From NCBI GenBank assembly GCA_003963075.1, contig RXJV01000101.1, positions 1-43,460 on the forward strand: DNA of 43,460 nt, written 5' to 3'. Position numbers and translations under genes: made by a program. Source of the DNA: Burkholderiales bacterium (GTDB taxonomy: Bacteria > Pseudomonadota > Gammaproteobacteria > Burkholderiales > Burkholderiaceae_C). The notes beneath the pieces are model-generated. The model worked only from the letters and a program-made list of their open reading frames with translations. It did no database searches and was not told where the DNA came from. Shown one piece after another: positions 1-10,522 of this stretch; positions within the stretch are counted from its first letter, which is position 1; every line of letters begins with the position of its first letter.

Positions 1-1020
1 GCCGGCCGTGCGGCCGGTGAACCACAGGGTGTAGTGCCCAGCCTCGCGGGCGGCCCGGTCCGGCCCTTCGCCGGGCTTGGCCAGCACGAAGCGGCGCAGC
101 AGGGCCCGCGTCGGCCCGAAGCCCAGGGCCAGGTTCTGCAGCCTGTCCAGCCGCGCCAGGGTGCGCGCCTTGCGGCGGCCCTTGTCGCCTTCGCCCGGCC
201 GGCCCGTGAGCAGCTTTTCGCTGTACACAAAGTCCTGGCCCCAGGGGTGGCCGCGCAGCGCGTTGCTGCGGTGGACATTCTTGGTGTTGATCGTGGCCAT
301 CAGGAAGGGCGCCGTCCAGGCGTCGGCCCAGTCGTCAAAGTCCGCGCCCTGCCCGCTGGGCTGACGCGGGCCCTTGAAGCCCGGCGTCAGCGCAAAGGGG
401 TTGCTCATCAGCTTCAGCAGCGCCGGCTCGCGGCGCACGGCCTCGATGGTCTCCAGCATGCTGGCCAGGGTGCCGCCCGAGGCCGTGCCCTTCACGCGGG
501 CCACCCGGCCCCGCACCTCGGCCAGGGGGTGGCCGAAGCGTTGCTGCGCCTCGGCCTGCAGATAGACCACGCCGAGGTCGAAGGGGATGGAGTCGAAGCC
601 GCAGGAGAACACGATGCGCGCCCCGCTGCGCTGGGCCAGCGGCGTGAGCTGGTCGATCATGCGGGCCATCCACAGCGGCTCGCCGCAGAGGTCGACGTAA
701 TCCGTGCCGCCCTCGGCGCAGGCCGTCGCCAGCGGCTCGCCGTGCAGCTGATAGGGCCCGACGGTCGTGATGACGCAGTGGGTGCGGGCCACCAGCGCAT
801 GCAGGGCGACGGCATCCGCCGCATCGGCCTGGAGCAGCGCCACCGACGGCGGCAGCTGCAGTTCGTCCCGCACGGCGGCCAGCTTGTCGAGGCTGCGCCC
901 GGCCATCGCCCACTGCGCACCAGCGGCGCCGCTCTGGTGCAGATACTCCGCGACGAGGCGACCGGTGAAACCCGTCGCGCCGAAGACGATGAGGTCGAAT
1001 TCCTGGTGCTGCTCGGCCAT
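1..1020 (-). CDS. Saccharopine dehydrogenase-like NADP-binding oxidoreductase (3' end outside window)
   Basis: The frame is open from the ATG at 1020 to the window edge, giving at least 340 residues with the C-terminus missing. The N-terminus reads DLIVFGATGFTGRLVAEYL, a Rossmann dinucleotide-binding motif (GxTGxxG). Further on are GPYQLHG, YVDLCGE and SCGFDSIPFD, followed near the edge by FTGRTAG. These are the hallmarks of the saccharopine-dehydrogenase-like family that includes mycobacterial trans-acting enoyl reductases. Most bacterial members have no proven substrate, and enoyl or keto reduction of a lipid is only a possibility. The start overlaps the stop of the upstream acetyltransferase by one base (TGATG), so the two are probably translated together. 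Confidence 0.8.
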   Translation of the reverse strand, partial: MAEQHQEFDLIVFGATGFTGRLVAEYLHQSGAAGAQWAMAGRSLDKLAAVRDELQLPPSVALLQADAADAVALHALVARTHCVITTVGPYQLHGEPLATACAEGGTDYVDLCGEPLWMARMIDQLTPLAQRSGARIVFSCGFDSIPFDLGVVYLQAEAQQRFGHPLAEVRGRVARVKGTASGGTLASMLETIEAVRREPALLKLMSNPFALTPGFKGPRQPSGQGADFDDWADAWTAPFLMATINTKNVHRSNALRGHPWGQDFVYSEKLLTGRPGEGDKGRRKARTLARLDRLQNLALGFGPTRALLRRFVLAKPGEGPDRAAREAGHYTLWFTGRTAG

Positions 1021-1562
1021 CACGCCCTGCCTTTCATCGCCAGCCAGTCACTGCGCAGCAGCGACAGCGAATGGCAGTCGACATACTCGCCGGCCACAAA
1101 CACGATGCCGCGCTGGACGCCCTCGTGCTTGAAGCCGCACTTTTCGGCCACGCGCCGGGACGCATGGTTGTGCACCGACATGCCACACGACAGCCGGTTC
1201 ACCGGCCAGTTCTCGAACAGATAGTCCACCAGCAGGCTGGCCGCCTCGGTGGCCAGGCCCTGGCCGCGCATGGACACGTCGGCCAGCGTCCAGCCGATCT
1301 CGCGTGCCGTGGTGTAGCGGGCGGCGGCGAAATGCACCACATCGCCGATCACGCTGCCATCGATCAGGTGGCAGATCAGCAGGCGCTCGGCGTCCTCGTT
1401 GGCGAAACCGTTGTCCTGCCAGCGCTTGTCGACGGCATGCGGCGTCATCATCCGCGAGCCCAGGTAGGGGCCGCGGACCTGCGGGTCGCCGGTGGTGCGC
1501 TTGAGCCAGGGCAGATCATCCTCGGTCACATAGCGCAGGCCAACGCGTTGTCCTCTGAGCAT
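1020..1562 (-). CDS. GNAT-family N-acetyltransferase (RimJ/RimL type)
   Basis: This 180-residue protein transfers an acetyl group from acetyl-CoA to an amine; the substrate is unknown. It carries the GNAT acetyl-CoA loop RGQGLATEA and the C-terminal signature NHASRRVAEKCGFKHEG typical of RimJ/RimL-like acetyltransferases. Two in-frame ATGs exist, at 1568 and 1562. A GGAGG sequence at 1570-1574 lies one base before the first and seven before the second, so the start at 1562 is preferred. The gene sits just after a hairpin that ends the fatty acyl-CoA reductase gene and is coupled to the downstream oxidoreductase by a TGATG overlap. A specific target such as a ribosomal protein cannot be assigned. 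Confidence 0.86.
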   Translation of the reverse strand: MLRGQRVGLRYVTEDDLPWLKRTTGDPQVRGPYLGSRMMTPHAVDKRWQDNGFANEDAERLLICHLIDGSVIGDVVHFAAARYTTAREIGWTLADVSMRGQGLATEAASLLVDYLFENWPVNRLSCGMSVHNHASRRVAEKCGFKHEGVQRGIVFVAGEYVDCHSLSLLRSDWLAMKGRA

Positions 1563-1583
1563 CTGCATGCCTCCAACAATGAA

Positions 1584-1607
1584 GAGGCCCGGCGAAGGCC
1601 GGGCCTC
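1584..1607 (-). terminator. Hairpin terminator after the fatty acyl-CoA reductase gene
   Basis: A perfect 10-bp stem (GAGGCCCGGC/GCCGGGCCTC) with a four-base loop lies 18-41 bases past the reductase stop and before the acetyltransferase. On the minus strand it is followed by TTCATTGTT, a modest T-rich tail. It is likely an intrinsic terminator, possibly leaky because the next gene is in the same direction. Confidence 0.6.
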
Positions 1608-1624
1608 GGCAAGAGTGTGCCTCG

Positions 1625-3619
1625 TCAGAAGTGAATGCCTCGCATCATCTGCTGCAGCGCGATCGCCTCGGGCGACAGGCCGCCCTTGCCCCCCTTCTCG
1701 CCCTTGGCCGCGTCGCTGTCCGGGAACATGCGGAAGCTCGTGTTCATGACGATCTGCGCGATACGCGGCGCGGTTGCATGCAGCAGCTCGCCGGACACGC
1801 CGAGCTTGGTCGCGATGCGCACCGGGCGGGCCACGCAGGCCTGGGCGATCATGTCGGCCGCCTCCTCGGGCGACAGCGTGGGCACGTTGTTGTAGATCTT
1901 GGTGGGCGCGATCATCGGCGTGCGCACCAGCGGCATGTTGATGGTCGTGAAGGTCACGCCGACGTCGGCGAACTCGCTGGACGCACAGCGCGTCCAGGCG
2001 TCCAGCGCCGCCTTGCTGGCCACATAGGCGCTGAAGCGCGGCGCGTTTGTCAGCACGCCGATCGAGCTGATGTTGACCACATGCCCCTTGCGCTTGGCCA
2101 CCATGCCCGGCAGCAGGCCCATGGTCACGCGCAGGCAGCCGAAGTAGTTCAGCTGCATCGTGCGTTCGAAATCATGGAAGCGGTCGTAGCTGCTTTCGAT
2201 CGCGCGGCGGATGGAGCGGCCGGCGTTGTTGATCAGGAAATCGACGCCGCCGAAATTCGTCGTGCACCATTCGATGAGCGACGCGCAGCCGGCCTCATCG
2301 GCGATGTCGCAGGCAAAGGCGTGGATTTGCGCCTGCTTGCCGGCCTTGTCCTTGATCTCGGCCACCGCCTCATTGAGCTTGGCCTCGTCGCGGGCGCAGA
2401 TCAGCGTGATCGCGCCGGCTTCCGCGAACTTGATCGCCGCCGCCAGGCCGATGCCCGAGGAGCCGCCGGTCACCAGCACCACCTTGCCGCCGGTCGCGCC
2501 CTTGAGCGAGCGGTCGATGAAGAGGTCGGGGTCGAGGTGGCGCTCCCAGTAGTCCCACAGCCGCCAGGCGTAGTCGTTCAGGTCCGGGCAGGCGATGCCC
2601 GAGCCCTTGAGCGCGGCCTCAGTGTCACGGCAGTCGAAGCGCGTCGGGTAGTTGATGAAGGTGAACAGGTCCTCGGGCAGGCCGAGGTCCTTCATCACCG
2701 CATTGCGGATGCGGCGCACGGGCGCCAGCGCCATCAGGCCCTTCTTGACGCTCTTCGGGATGAAGCCCATCAACGCCGCGTTGACGAAGAGGTTCATCTT
2801 GGGCGCATGCGCGGCTTTGCTGAAGATGTCCAGCACATCGCCGACGCGGTAGCCCTGCGGGTCGACGAGGTGGTAGCAGCCCTGGCCCTGGCTGACCTTG
2901 TGCGAGATGTGGTCCAGCGCGTCGACAACGAAGTCCACCGGCACGATGTTGATGCGCCCGCCCTCCAGCCCGATGCTGGGCATCCACGGCGGCAGGATCT
3001 GGCGCATGCGCTGGATCAGCTTGAAGAAGTAGTAAGGCCCGTCGATCTTGTCCATCTCGCCGGTGGTCGAGTCACCGACGACCATGGCCGGGCGGTAGAC
3101 CGTCCACGGCCGCTTGCACTCCTTGCGCACGATCTTTTCGCTCTCGTGCTTCGTCATGAAGTAGGGGTGATCGAGGTTCTCGGCCTCGTCGAACATGTCC
3201 TCGCGGAACACGCCTTCGTAGAGGCCCGCCGCGGCGATCGAACTCACGTGATGCACATGGCCGGCCTCGATGGCCTGCGCAAACTCGACCACGCTGCGCG
3301 TGCCCTCGATGTTGACGGCCACCTGCGCCTCTTCATCGGCTGAGAGGTCGTAGACCGCGGCGAGATGGTAGAGGTGGTCGACCTGGCCCTTGAGGCTTTT
3401 GATCACGTCGGCCGCCACACCCAGCTTCTTGCCGGTGAGGTCTCCGTAGACCGGGATCGCGCGGGTCTTGGAGACCCCCCAGAAGGCCAGCAGCTCGGGC
3501 AGCTTGGCCGCGCTTTCCTCGCGCATCAGGAAGTGGACCGTGCTGCCGCGCCGTGCCAGCAGCTTCTTGACGAGGCGTTTGCCGATGAAGCCTGTGGCAC
3601 CGGTGACGAAATACTGCAT
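1625..3619 (-). CDS. Alcohol-forming fatty acyl-CoA reductase, two fused SDR domains
   Basis: This 664-residue protein closely resembles, from memory, the Marinobacter fatty acyl-CoA reductase Maqu_2220 (661 aa), which reduces acyl-CoA through the aldehyde to the fatty alcohol with NADPH. The N-terminal half (about 1-370) is an extended SDR / thioester-reductase domain with TGATGFIG at 6-13, HVSSIAAAGL and a YFMTK (YxxxK) active site. The C-terminal half (about 380-600) is a classical SDR with VTGGSSGIG, NNAGRSIRR, NISSIGV and YVASK. The end MRGIHF matches the MRGIYW end I recall for that family. The ATG at 3619 has AGGAG six bases upstream; an upstream in-frame start is rejected because the homology begins at MQYFVTG. 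It is divergent from the phasin gene. Roles in wax-ester or fatty-alcohol formation are inferred. Confidence 0.88.
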   Translation of the reverse strand: MQYFVTGATGFIGKRLVKKLLARRGSTVHFLMREESAAKLPELLAFWGVSKTRAIPVYGDLTGKKLGVAADVIKSLKGQVDHLYHLAAVYDLSADEEAQVAVNIEGTRSVVEFAQAIEAGHVHHVSSIAAAGLYEGVFREDMFDEAENLDHPYFMTKHESEKIVRKECKRPWTVYRPAMVVGDSTTGEMDKIDGPYYFFKLIQRMRQILPPWMPSIGLEGGRINIVPVDFVVDALDHISHKVSQGQGCYHLVDPQGYRVGDVLDIFSKAAHAPKMNLFVNAALMGFIPKSVKKGLMALAPVRRIRNAVMKDLGLPEDLFTFINYPTRFDCRDTEAALKGSGIACPDLNDYAWRLWDYWERHLDPDLFIDRSLKGATGGKVVLVTGGSSGIGLAAAIKFAEAGAITLICARDEAKLNEAVAEIKDKAGKQAQIHAFACDIADEAGCASLIEWCTTNFGGVDFLINNAGRSIRRAIESSYDRFHDFERTMQLNYFGCLRVTMGLLPGMVAKRKGHVVNISSIGVLTNAPRFSAYVASKAALDAWTRCASSEFADVGVTFTTINMPLVRTPMIAPTKIYNNVPTLSPEEAADMIAQACVARPVRIATKLGVSGELLHATAPRIAQIVMNTSFRMFPDSDAAKGEKGGKGGLSPEAIALQQMMRGIHF

Positions 3620-3812
3620 GCGGGTCTCCTGCTTGTGGATCTGGACGGTGTCGCGGCGATTCTTCACCATCGCAGAAACCGGCCCGCTGGGCACTTTCCC
3701 GAGGCCCCGGCACGCCCGCGCGATAGAGCGCGCTCACTAGGAATCGCCGCGTCGAAGCCCGGTGCCGCCGCTACAGTGCCACCGGCAATCTGCACAATCG
3801 AAAGGACAACCC

Positions 3813-4583
3813 ATGGTCAAGAAGCTCCAGAAGATGGCTGACAAGAAGAAGGCCGCGGCCGCCGCCGGCTTCCCGGCCGGGCTGCTCGACGGCGACGTGG
3901 CCAAGAACGTCAAGGACAGCGCCCAGCAGATCTGGGCCGCCGGTCTCGCCTCCTTCGCCAAGGCCCAGGGCGAAGGCTCCAAGGTCTTCGAGGCCCTCGT
4001 CTCCGAAGGACTGAAATTGCAGAAGAAGACCCAATCCGCCGCCGAGGAAAAGCTCAGCGCCGTCGCCAGCAAGGTCAGTGGCATGGCCGGTGATGTCGGC
4101 GCCAAGGCCGGCCAGCACTGGGACAAGCTCGAATCCATCTTCGAAGCCCGCGTCGCCAAGGCCCTCAAGACCCTGAACGTGCCCTCCGCCGGCGACGTGC
4201 AGAGCCTGATCAAGCGCATCGACGAGCTCGCCGTGGCCGCCGGCCTGAAGAAGGCCGCCCCCGCCAAGGCTGCAAAGGCCACCCGGAAGGCCGTCGTCAA
4301 GAAGGCCGCCGCGGTGAAGACCGCTGTGGCCAAGAAGGCGCCGGCGGCCAAGAAGGCCGCGGTCAAGGCCGCCGCCCCGGTGAAGGCTGCCGTGAAGAGC
4401 GTCGCCAAGAAGGCCGCCGCCCCGGCGAAGAAGGCCGCGGCGCCGGCCAAGAAGGCCCCGGCCGCCCAGTCGGTCGCTGCCAAGCCGGTCGCGGCCAAGC
4501 CGGTCGCGGCCAAGAAGGCGCCCGCGGCGAAGAAGGCCGCCGCCCCCGCCGCGGCCAGCTCTGAGGCGAGCGCCCAGGCCTGA
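3813..4583 (+). CDS. Phasin with histone H1-like Lys/Ala-rich tail (PhaF/PhaI family)
   Basis: This 256-residue protein probably coats polyhydroxyalkanoate granules. Residues about 25-150 match the PhaF/PhaI-type phasin domain: SAQQIWAAGLASFAKAQ, GSKVFEALVSEGLKLQKKT, then a helical coiled region ending in VQSLIKRIDELA. From about residue 150 to the end it becomes a tail of AKKA, APAKKA and AKPV repeats, like histone H1 and the DNA-binding tail of Pseudomonas PhaF. That tail is known in PhaF to bind nucleic acid and help granule segregation. The ATG at 3813 follows AAAGGA at a good distance; an upstream in-frame ATG at 3762 lacks family similarity. The patatin-like gene starts 23 bases after the stop. 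The tail is low-complexity, so its exact length may vary between strains. Confidence 0.85.
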   Translation: MVKKLQKMADKKKAAAAAGFPAGLLDGDVAKNVKDSAQQIWAAGLASFAKAQGEGSKVFEALVSEGLKLQKKTQSAAEEKLSAVASKVSGMAGDVGAKAGQHWDKLESIFEARVAKALKTLNVPSAGDVQSLIKRIDELAVAAGLKKAAPAKAAKATRKAVVKKAAAVKTAVAKKAPAAKKAAVKAAAPVKAAVKSVAKKAAAPAKKAAAPAKKAPAAQSVAAKPVAAKPVAAKKAPAAKKAAAPAAASSEASAQA

Positions 4584-4606
4584 ACCGGCACACCCCGTTC
4601 CGCACC

Positions 4607-5854
4607 ATGAGCCAACCGAAGATCGGTCTGGCCTTGGCGGGCGGAGGCCCACTGGGCGCCATCTATGAAGTTGGCGCCCTTTGTGCTTTGGAGGAGGTCG
4701 TCGACGGCCTCGACTTCACCGCCTGCGACGGCTACATCGGCGTGAGCGCCGGCGGCTTCATCGCCGCCGGCCTGGCCAACGGCATGACGCCGCGCCAGCT
4801 CTGCGCCGCCTTCATCGAGAACACCGCCGAGCCGCCGGACCGCTTCGACCCGGCCGAGCTGCTGGAACCCGCCTGGGCCGAGTTCGCCCAGCGCCTGCAC
4901 CAGCTGCCGGCGCTGCTGGCCCACGCTGCGCGTGAAGTGCTGTTCGAGGGCCGCTCGATGCTCGCCGCCGTCGAACGCCTGGGCCGGGTGCTGCCCACCG
5001 GCCTGCTGTCCAGCGAACGCTTCGGCGCGGCGCTGACCCGGGTGTTCGCGGCGCCGGGGCGCAGCAACGACTTCCGCCAGCTGCGCCGGCCCCTCGTGCT
5101 CGTGGCCACCGACCTCGACAGCGGCGAGGCCGTGCCCTTCGGCACGCCGGGCTGGGACCATGTGCCGATCGCGCGCGCCGTGCAGGCCAGCGCCGCCCTG
5201 CCCGGCCTGTTCCCGCCGGTCGAGATCGACGGCCATCATTTCGTCGACGGCGCGCTGAAGAAGACCCTGCATGCCTCCGTGCTGCTGGACCGCGGCCTCG
5301 ACCTGCTGATCTGCCTGAACCCGCTGGTGCCGTTTGCGAGCGACCGGCACAGCCCCGCCCGCGAGGACCGCTCGCGCCGCGCCCGCGAGCTGGCGCGCAA
5401 GCTCGGCCGACCCGGCGGGCGCTGGCTGCGCCCGGGCATCCCGCGGCTGGTCGACGGTGGCCTACCGCTGGTGCTGTCGCAGACCTTCCGCTCGCTGATC
5501 CACTCGCGCCTCGCCCTGGGCCTGAAGGGCTACGAGCGGACCCATCCGCAGACCGACATCATGCTGTTCGAGCCCGACCCGCACGATGCCGAGTTCTTCA
5601 TGGCCAACACCTTCAGCTACCGCCACCGCCGTCACCTGGCCGAGCACGCCTACCAGGCCACGCGGGTTCTGCTGCGCGAGCGCGCCGCCACGCTGAAGCC
5701 GCAGTTCGCCCGCGCCGGCCTGACGCTGCGCGAGGACCTGCTCGCCGACCTCGAAGCCCGGCTGCTGCCCGCGCCGGGCGAGGCCGGCATCGACCAGGCA
5801 CTGCGCACGCTGCGCCGCAGCCTGAGCCTGCTCGAGACCCGCCGCCGCCGTTGA
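4607..5854 (+). CDS. Patatin-like phospholipase / acyl hydrolase
   Basis: This 415-residue protein has the full patatin catalytic set. It has an oxyanion loop GGGPLG at 12-17, the nucleophile elbow GVSAG at 45-49 (Ser47) and the aspartate in FVDGAL (Asp214). Patatin-like enzymes cleave acyl esters of lipids with a Ser-Asp dyad. I see no signal peptide, so it should act in the cytoplasm. It follows the phasin gene by only 23 bases in the same direction, suggesting a substrate on or near storage granules, either PHA or neutral lipid. That substrate is an inference, and phospholipid turnover is an equal alternative. There is no obvious Shine-Dalgarno sequence before the ATG. Confidence 0.85.
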   Translation: MSQPKIGLALAGGGPLGAIYEVGALCALEEVVDGLDFTACDGYIGVSAGGFIAAGLANGMTPRQLCAAFIENTAEPPDRFDPAELLEPAWAEFAQRLHQLPALLAHAAREVLFEGRSMLAAVERLGRVLPTGLLSSERFGAALTRVFAAPGRSNDFRQLRRPLVLVATDLDSGEAVPFGTPGWDHVPIARAVQASAALPGLFPPVEIDGHHFVDGALKKTLHASVLLDRGLDLLICLNPLVPFASDRHSPAREDRSRRARELARKLGRPGGRWLRPGIPRLVDGGLPLVLSQTFRSLIHSRLALGLKGYERTHPQTDIMLFEPDPHDAEFFMANTFSYRHRRHLAEHAYQATRVLLRERAATLKPQFARAGLTLREDLLADLEARLLPAPGEAGIDQALRTLRRSLSLLETRRRR

Positions 5855-6054
5855 ACGCGGCCCGCCAGGCCCGGCCGGGCCGGGGCATCGGCCATGTCCG
5901 ACGCCCGTGTGGGGTTCCCCGGGTCGAGGCAGCATGCCGGCATGCCCATCCAGAGCCCGCCCGAATTGCCCCCGGCCCACCCCGCTGCGGCCCGTCCTCT
6001 CGACCCCCGCAGCGCGGACGCCAGCGCCAGCCCGGCCGCACCGGCCCGCTCAAC

Positions 6055-6612
6055 ATGGCGCCGCCCGCGGTGAGCGCCGTCTGGGCGCCGGCCGCGATGC
6101 CCGCCTGGCTGGAAGCCGACCTGCGCAGCGACCAGGCCGGCGAGACCGGCGCGGTCTGGATCTACCGCGGCGTGCTGGCGTTGAGCCGCGACCCGGCGCT
6201 GCGGGCCTTCGCCCAGCGCCACCTCGCCACGGAACAGCGCCACCTGGGCCTGATCGGGACCTGCCTCGCGCCTGAACGGCACAGCCGGCTGCTGCCGCTG
6301 TGGCGCCTGGCCGGCTGGCTCACCGGCGCCCTGCCCGCCCTGGCCGGGCCGCGGGCGGTCTACGCCACCATCGCCGCCGTCGAGACCTTTGTCGACCACC
6401 ACTACCAGTCCCAGATCGATCGTCTGACGGGCGACGCGGCCTGGGCCCCGCTGCGCGAGCTGCTCGACAGCTGCCGCCGCGACGAAGTGGCTCACCGCGA
6501 CGAGGCGCGGGCCCACGCGGACAGCGCCCGGCCGGGCCCGCTGTTGCGGATCTGGTGCGCGCTGGTGGGCCAGGGCTCGGCCGTGGCGGTGAGGATCTGC
6601 CGCCATGTCTGA
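6055..6612 (+). CDS. COQ7-type di-iron hydroxylase (demethoxyubiquinone hydroxylase family), short form
   Basis: The reading yields 185 residues from ATG 6055; ATG 6097 (171 residues) is an alternative and neither has a clear ribosome-binding site. COQ7 proteins are carboxylate-bridged di-iron monooxygenases that hydroxylate the ubiquinone ring precursor. All six metal ligands can be read (numbering from 6055): Glu30 (QAGETG), Glu60 and His63 (TEQRHL), Glu110 (AVETF), Glu144 and His147 (DEVAH). The protein lacks the N-terminal region common to the roughly 200-residue betaproteobacterial COQ7 and resembles the shorter alphaproteobacterial form. It overlaps the following UbiG-type gene by 8 bases. 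The 200 bases before it are in frame but Arg/Pro/Gly-rich without family similarity and are taken as non-coding. Confidence 0.8.
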   Translation: MAPPAVSAVWAPAAMPAWLEADLRSDQAGETGAVWIYRGVLALSRDPALRAFAQRHLATEQRHLGLIGTCLAPERHSRLLPLWRLAGWLTGALPALAGPRAVYATIAAVETFVDHHYQSQIDRLTGDAAWAPLRELLDSCRRDEVAHRDEARAHADSARPGPLLRIWCALVGQGSAVAVRICRHV

Positions 6613-7345
6613 AGCTCGCACGGCCCGCCCCGACGAGATCGCGCGTTTCGACGCCTGGAGCGCCACCTGGTGGGACGCCCGGGGCCCGATGCGGCCGCTG
6701 CACGTCACCCAGGCCCTGCGCGGCCGCTGGGTGCGCGAGGCCGCCGAGCGGCACTTCGGCCGCCCGCTCGCCGGCCTGCGCGTGCTCGATGTGGGCTGCG
6801 GCGGCGGCCTGATGAGCGAGGCGCTGGCGCGCGACGGCGCGCAGGTGGTCGGCATCGACGCCTCGGCCGGCAACATCGGCGCCGCCCGCCGCCATGCGCA
6901 GGCCGAGCCGGCGCTCGCGGCCCGGCTGGACTACCGCCACGGCGAGCCCCACACCGCGATGCAGCCCGGCGAGCGCTTCGACCTCGTGCTGGCGCTGGAG
7001 GTCGTGGAGCATGTGGCCGATGTGCCTGCCTTCATGGCCCAGGTCGCGGCGGCGGTGGCGCCGGGCAGCCTGCTGGTGGCGTCGACGATCAACCGCACCC
7101 TGCGCAGCGCCGTGCTGGCCATCGGGATGGCCGAGTATGTGCTGCGGCTGCTGCCGGTCGGCACCCACCACTGGCGCCAGTTCGTCACCCCGGACGAGCT
7201 GGAGGCCGCCGCCGCCGCGGCTGGCCTGGTGCCGCTGGAACGCCTGGGCATGCGCTACCTGCCGGTGCTGCACCGCGCCCGCTGGACGCGCGACACCTCG
7301 GTCAATTACCTGGCGAGCTTTGCCCGCTCCAGGGACGGGGCATGA
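6605..7345 (+). CDS. ubiG: UbiG/COQ3-type ubiquinone O-methyltransferase
   Basis: This 246-residue class I SAM-dependent methyltransferase has VLDVGCGGGLMSEALA (motif I, Asp62-Gly68), a GIDAS motif II, LALEVVEHV, STINRTLRSAVLAI and GTHHWRQFVTPDEL. The order and wording of these blocks are those of UbiG/COQ3, which methylates two hydroxyl groups of the ubiquinone head group. The C-terminus VNYLASFAR also fits. The start ATG lies inside the end of the COQ7-type gene (8-base overlap), so the two are translated together and probably act in one pathway. It could be a second copy rather than the housekeeping ubiG, which cannot be judged from one window. Confidence 0.85.
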   Translation: MSEARTARPDEIARFDAWSATWWDARGPMRPLHVTQALRGRWVREAAERHFGRPLAGLRVLDVGCGGGLMSEALARDGAQVVGIDASAGNIGAARRHAQAEPALAARLDYRHGEPHTAMQPGERFDLVLALEVVEHVADVPAFMAQVAAAVAPGSLLVASTINRTLRSAVLAIGMAEYVLRLLPVGTHHWRQFVTPDELEAAAAAAGLVPLERLGMRYLPVLHRARWTRDTSVNYLASFARSRDGA

Positions 7346-7356
7346 CAGCACCAATT

Positions 7357-7383
7357 GCCGCCGTCACCGGCGCCCACGGCGGC
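7357..7383. terminator. Hairpin between convergent genes
   Basis: An 8-bp inverted repeat (GCCGCCGT/ACGGCGGC, 11-base loop) lies just after the ubiG stop and before the convergent lipoprotein gene end. There is no T-tract on either strand, so a termination role is only suggested by position. Confidence 0.3.
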
Positions 7384-7454
7384 GGCCTGCAAAGCACGCG
7401 GGATGTAGCGGGCGTGAGGGCCCGGCCGCCGGCGCGCCGAGGTGCCGCTCAGCT

Positions 7455-8176
7455 TCAGCGGTTGCGCCGCTCCTCGCCGGCCTCGCGCCACTGCTCGCGC
7501 GCGGCCTCGACATCGCGGGTCACGCCCAGGCGGCCATCCTCGAGCGCGAGCGCCCAGTCCTGCATCGCCGGCGGGTGGTGGCGCTCGGCCGCCTGCTCCA
7601 GCCAGTGGCGGGCCAGGGCCAGGTCGGGCGCGGTGCCCTCGCCTTGTGCATAGGCCTGCGACAGCAGATACATGGCCTGCGCGCTGCCGGCCCGGCTGGC
7701 ACGCTGCAGCAGCGCCAGCGCCGCGACCGGATCGCGCGGCTGGGCCTCACCGTTGCGGGCCGCGCGCGCCAACGCCAGCAGGGCCGCAGGATGCTCGGCC
7801 GCAGCGGCGCGCTCGAACCAGGGCCGCGCGGTCGCCGGGTCGGGAGTCCAGCCCAGACCGCCGCGCCGCTGGGCGTCACCGAGGGTCCACGCCGCCTCGG
7901 CATCGCCGGCGCTGGCGGCCTGGGTGAGCCAGCGGCGCGCCTGGTCCGCCTGGGCCGGGTCGGCAGCCAGGGCCAGGCCGAGTTCCCGTGCCGCCAGTGC
8001 ATTCAGCGACGCCGGTGCGGCGCCGGCCCAGTGCTGCAGCGTGCGCGGTGCGCCCGCATCACGGGTCTGCACGGCCTGCATGCCCAGGGCCTCGATGGCG
8101 GCGGCATCCCGCGGCGGTGCCGGCGTGCAGGCCGCCAGGGCCAGCGCCAGCAGCCCGGGGGCGACGAGCCGCGGCC

Positions 8177-8180
<4 letters not shown>
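7455..8180 (-). CDS. Sel1-repeat lipoprotein
   Basis: This 241-residue protein starts at GTG 8180, which overlaps the stop of the upstream nucleotidase as GTGA. The N-terminus is a lipoprotein signal peptide ending in LALAAC, with lipidated Cys18. The rest is Sel1-like (TPR-type) repeats of about 36 residues, recognisable as ARRWLTQAASAGDAEAAWTL, WFERAAAAEHPAALLALARA, ALLQRASRAGSAQAMYLLSQ and HWLEQAAERHHPPAMQDWAL. Sel1 repeats are protein-interaction scaffolds. The tight coupling to the CpdB-like enzyme suggests it partners that lipoprotein at the membrane, but this is inference. No ATG gives a lipobox in this frame, supporting the GTG start. Confidence 0.8.
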
Positions 8181-10264
<2,084 letters not shown>

Positions 10265-10314
10265 AAACATTTGCTGTCTACCGATACATTGGGATTCTCT
10301 TCTCCAGTGCAGCT

Positions 10315-10332
10315 GTGAAGCTCGCATGACAG
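10315..10332 (-). promoter_or_regulatory. PhoB-box-like site proximal to cpdB
   Basis: The minus strand reads CTGTCAT-GCGA-GCTTCAC. The consensus Pho box is two CTGTCAT-type 7-mers spaced by four bases. The first half is exact and the second matches at about four of seven positions. It ends about 45-50 bases before the cpdB start, a workable place for an activator overlapping -35. No strong -10 element was found, although GAGAAT lies 15 bases downstream. Confidence 0.45.
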
Positions 10333-10522
10333 TCGGTCGCCGCCCTGACCGAAAAGCCTCGCAGCGCGCGGGCCGTGCCGACGGTGGATGGATCGCAGGC
10401 TCGCCCAGGACCTGCGGACGCCGGCGGATCAACCGTTGGCCCCGGTCATCCACGGAACGGTCGCCGGGCGGCGAGCCGCCATCGACCGCGGACCGCGTGC
10501 AAGGCGCGGGCCGCCCATGAAC

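Noticed and set aside
5851-6054. In-frame N-terminal extension of the COQ7-type gene
   Set aside because: It is Arg/Pro/Gly-rich without family similarity and starts inside the patatin gene; the COQ7 homology begins after 6055.
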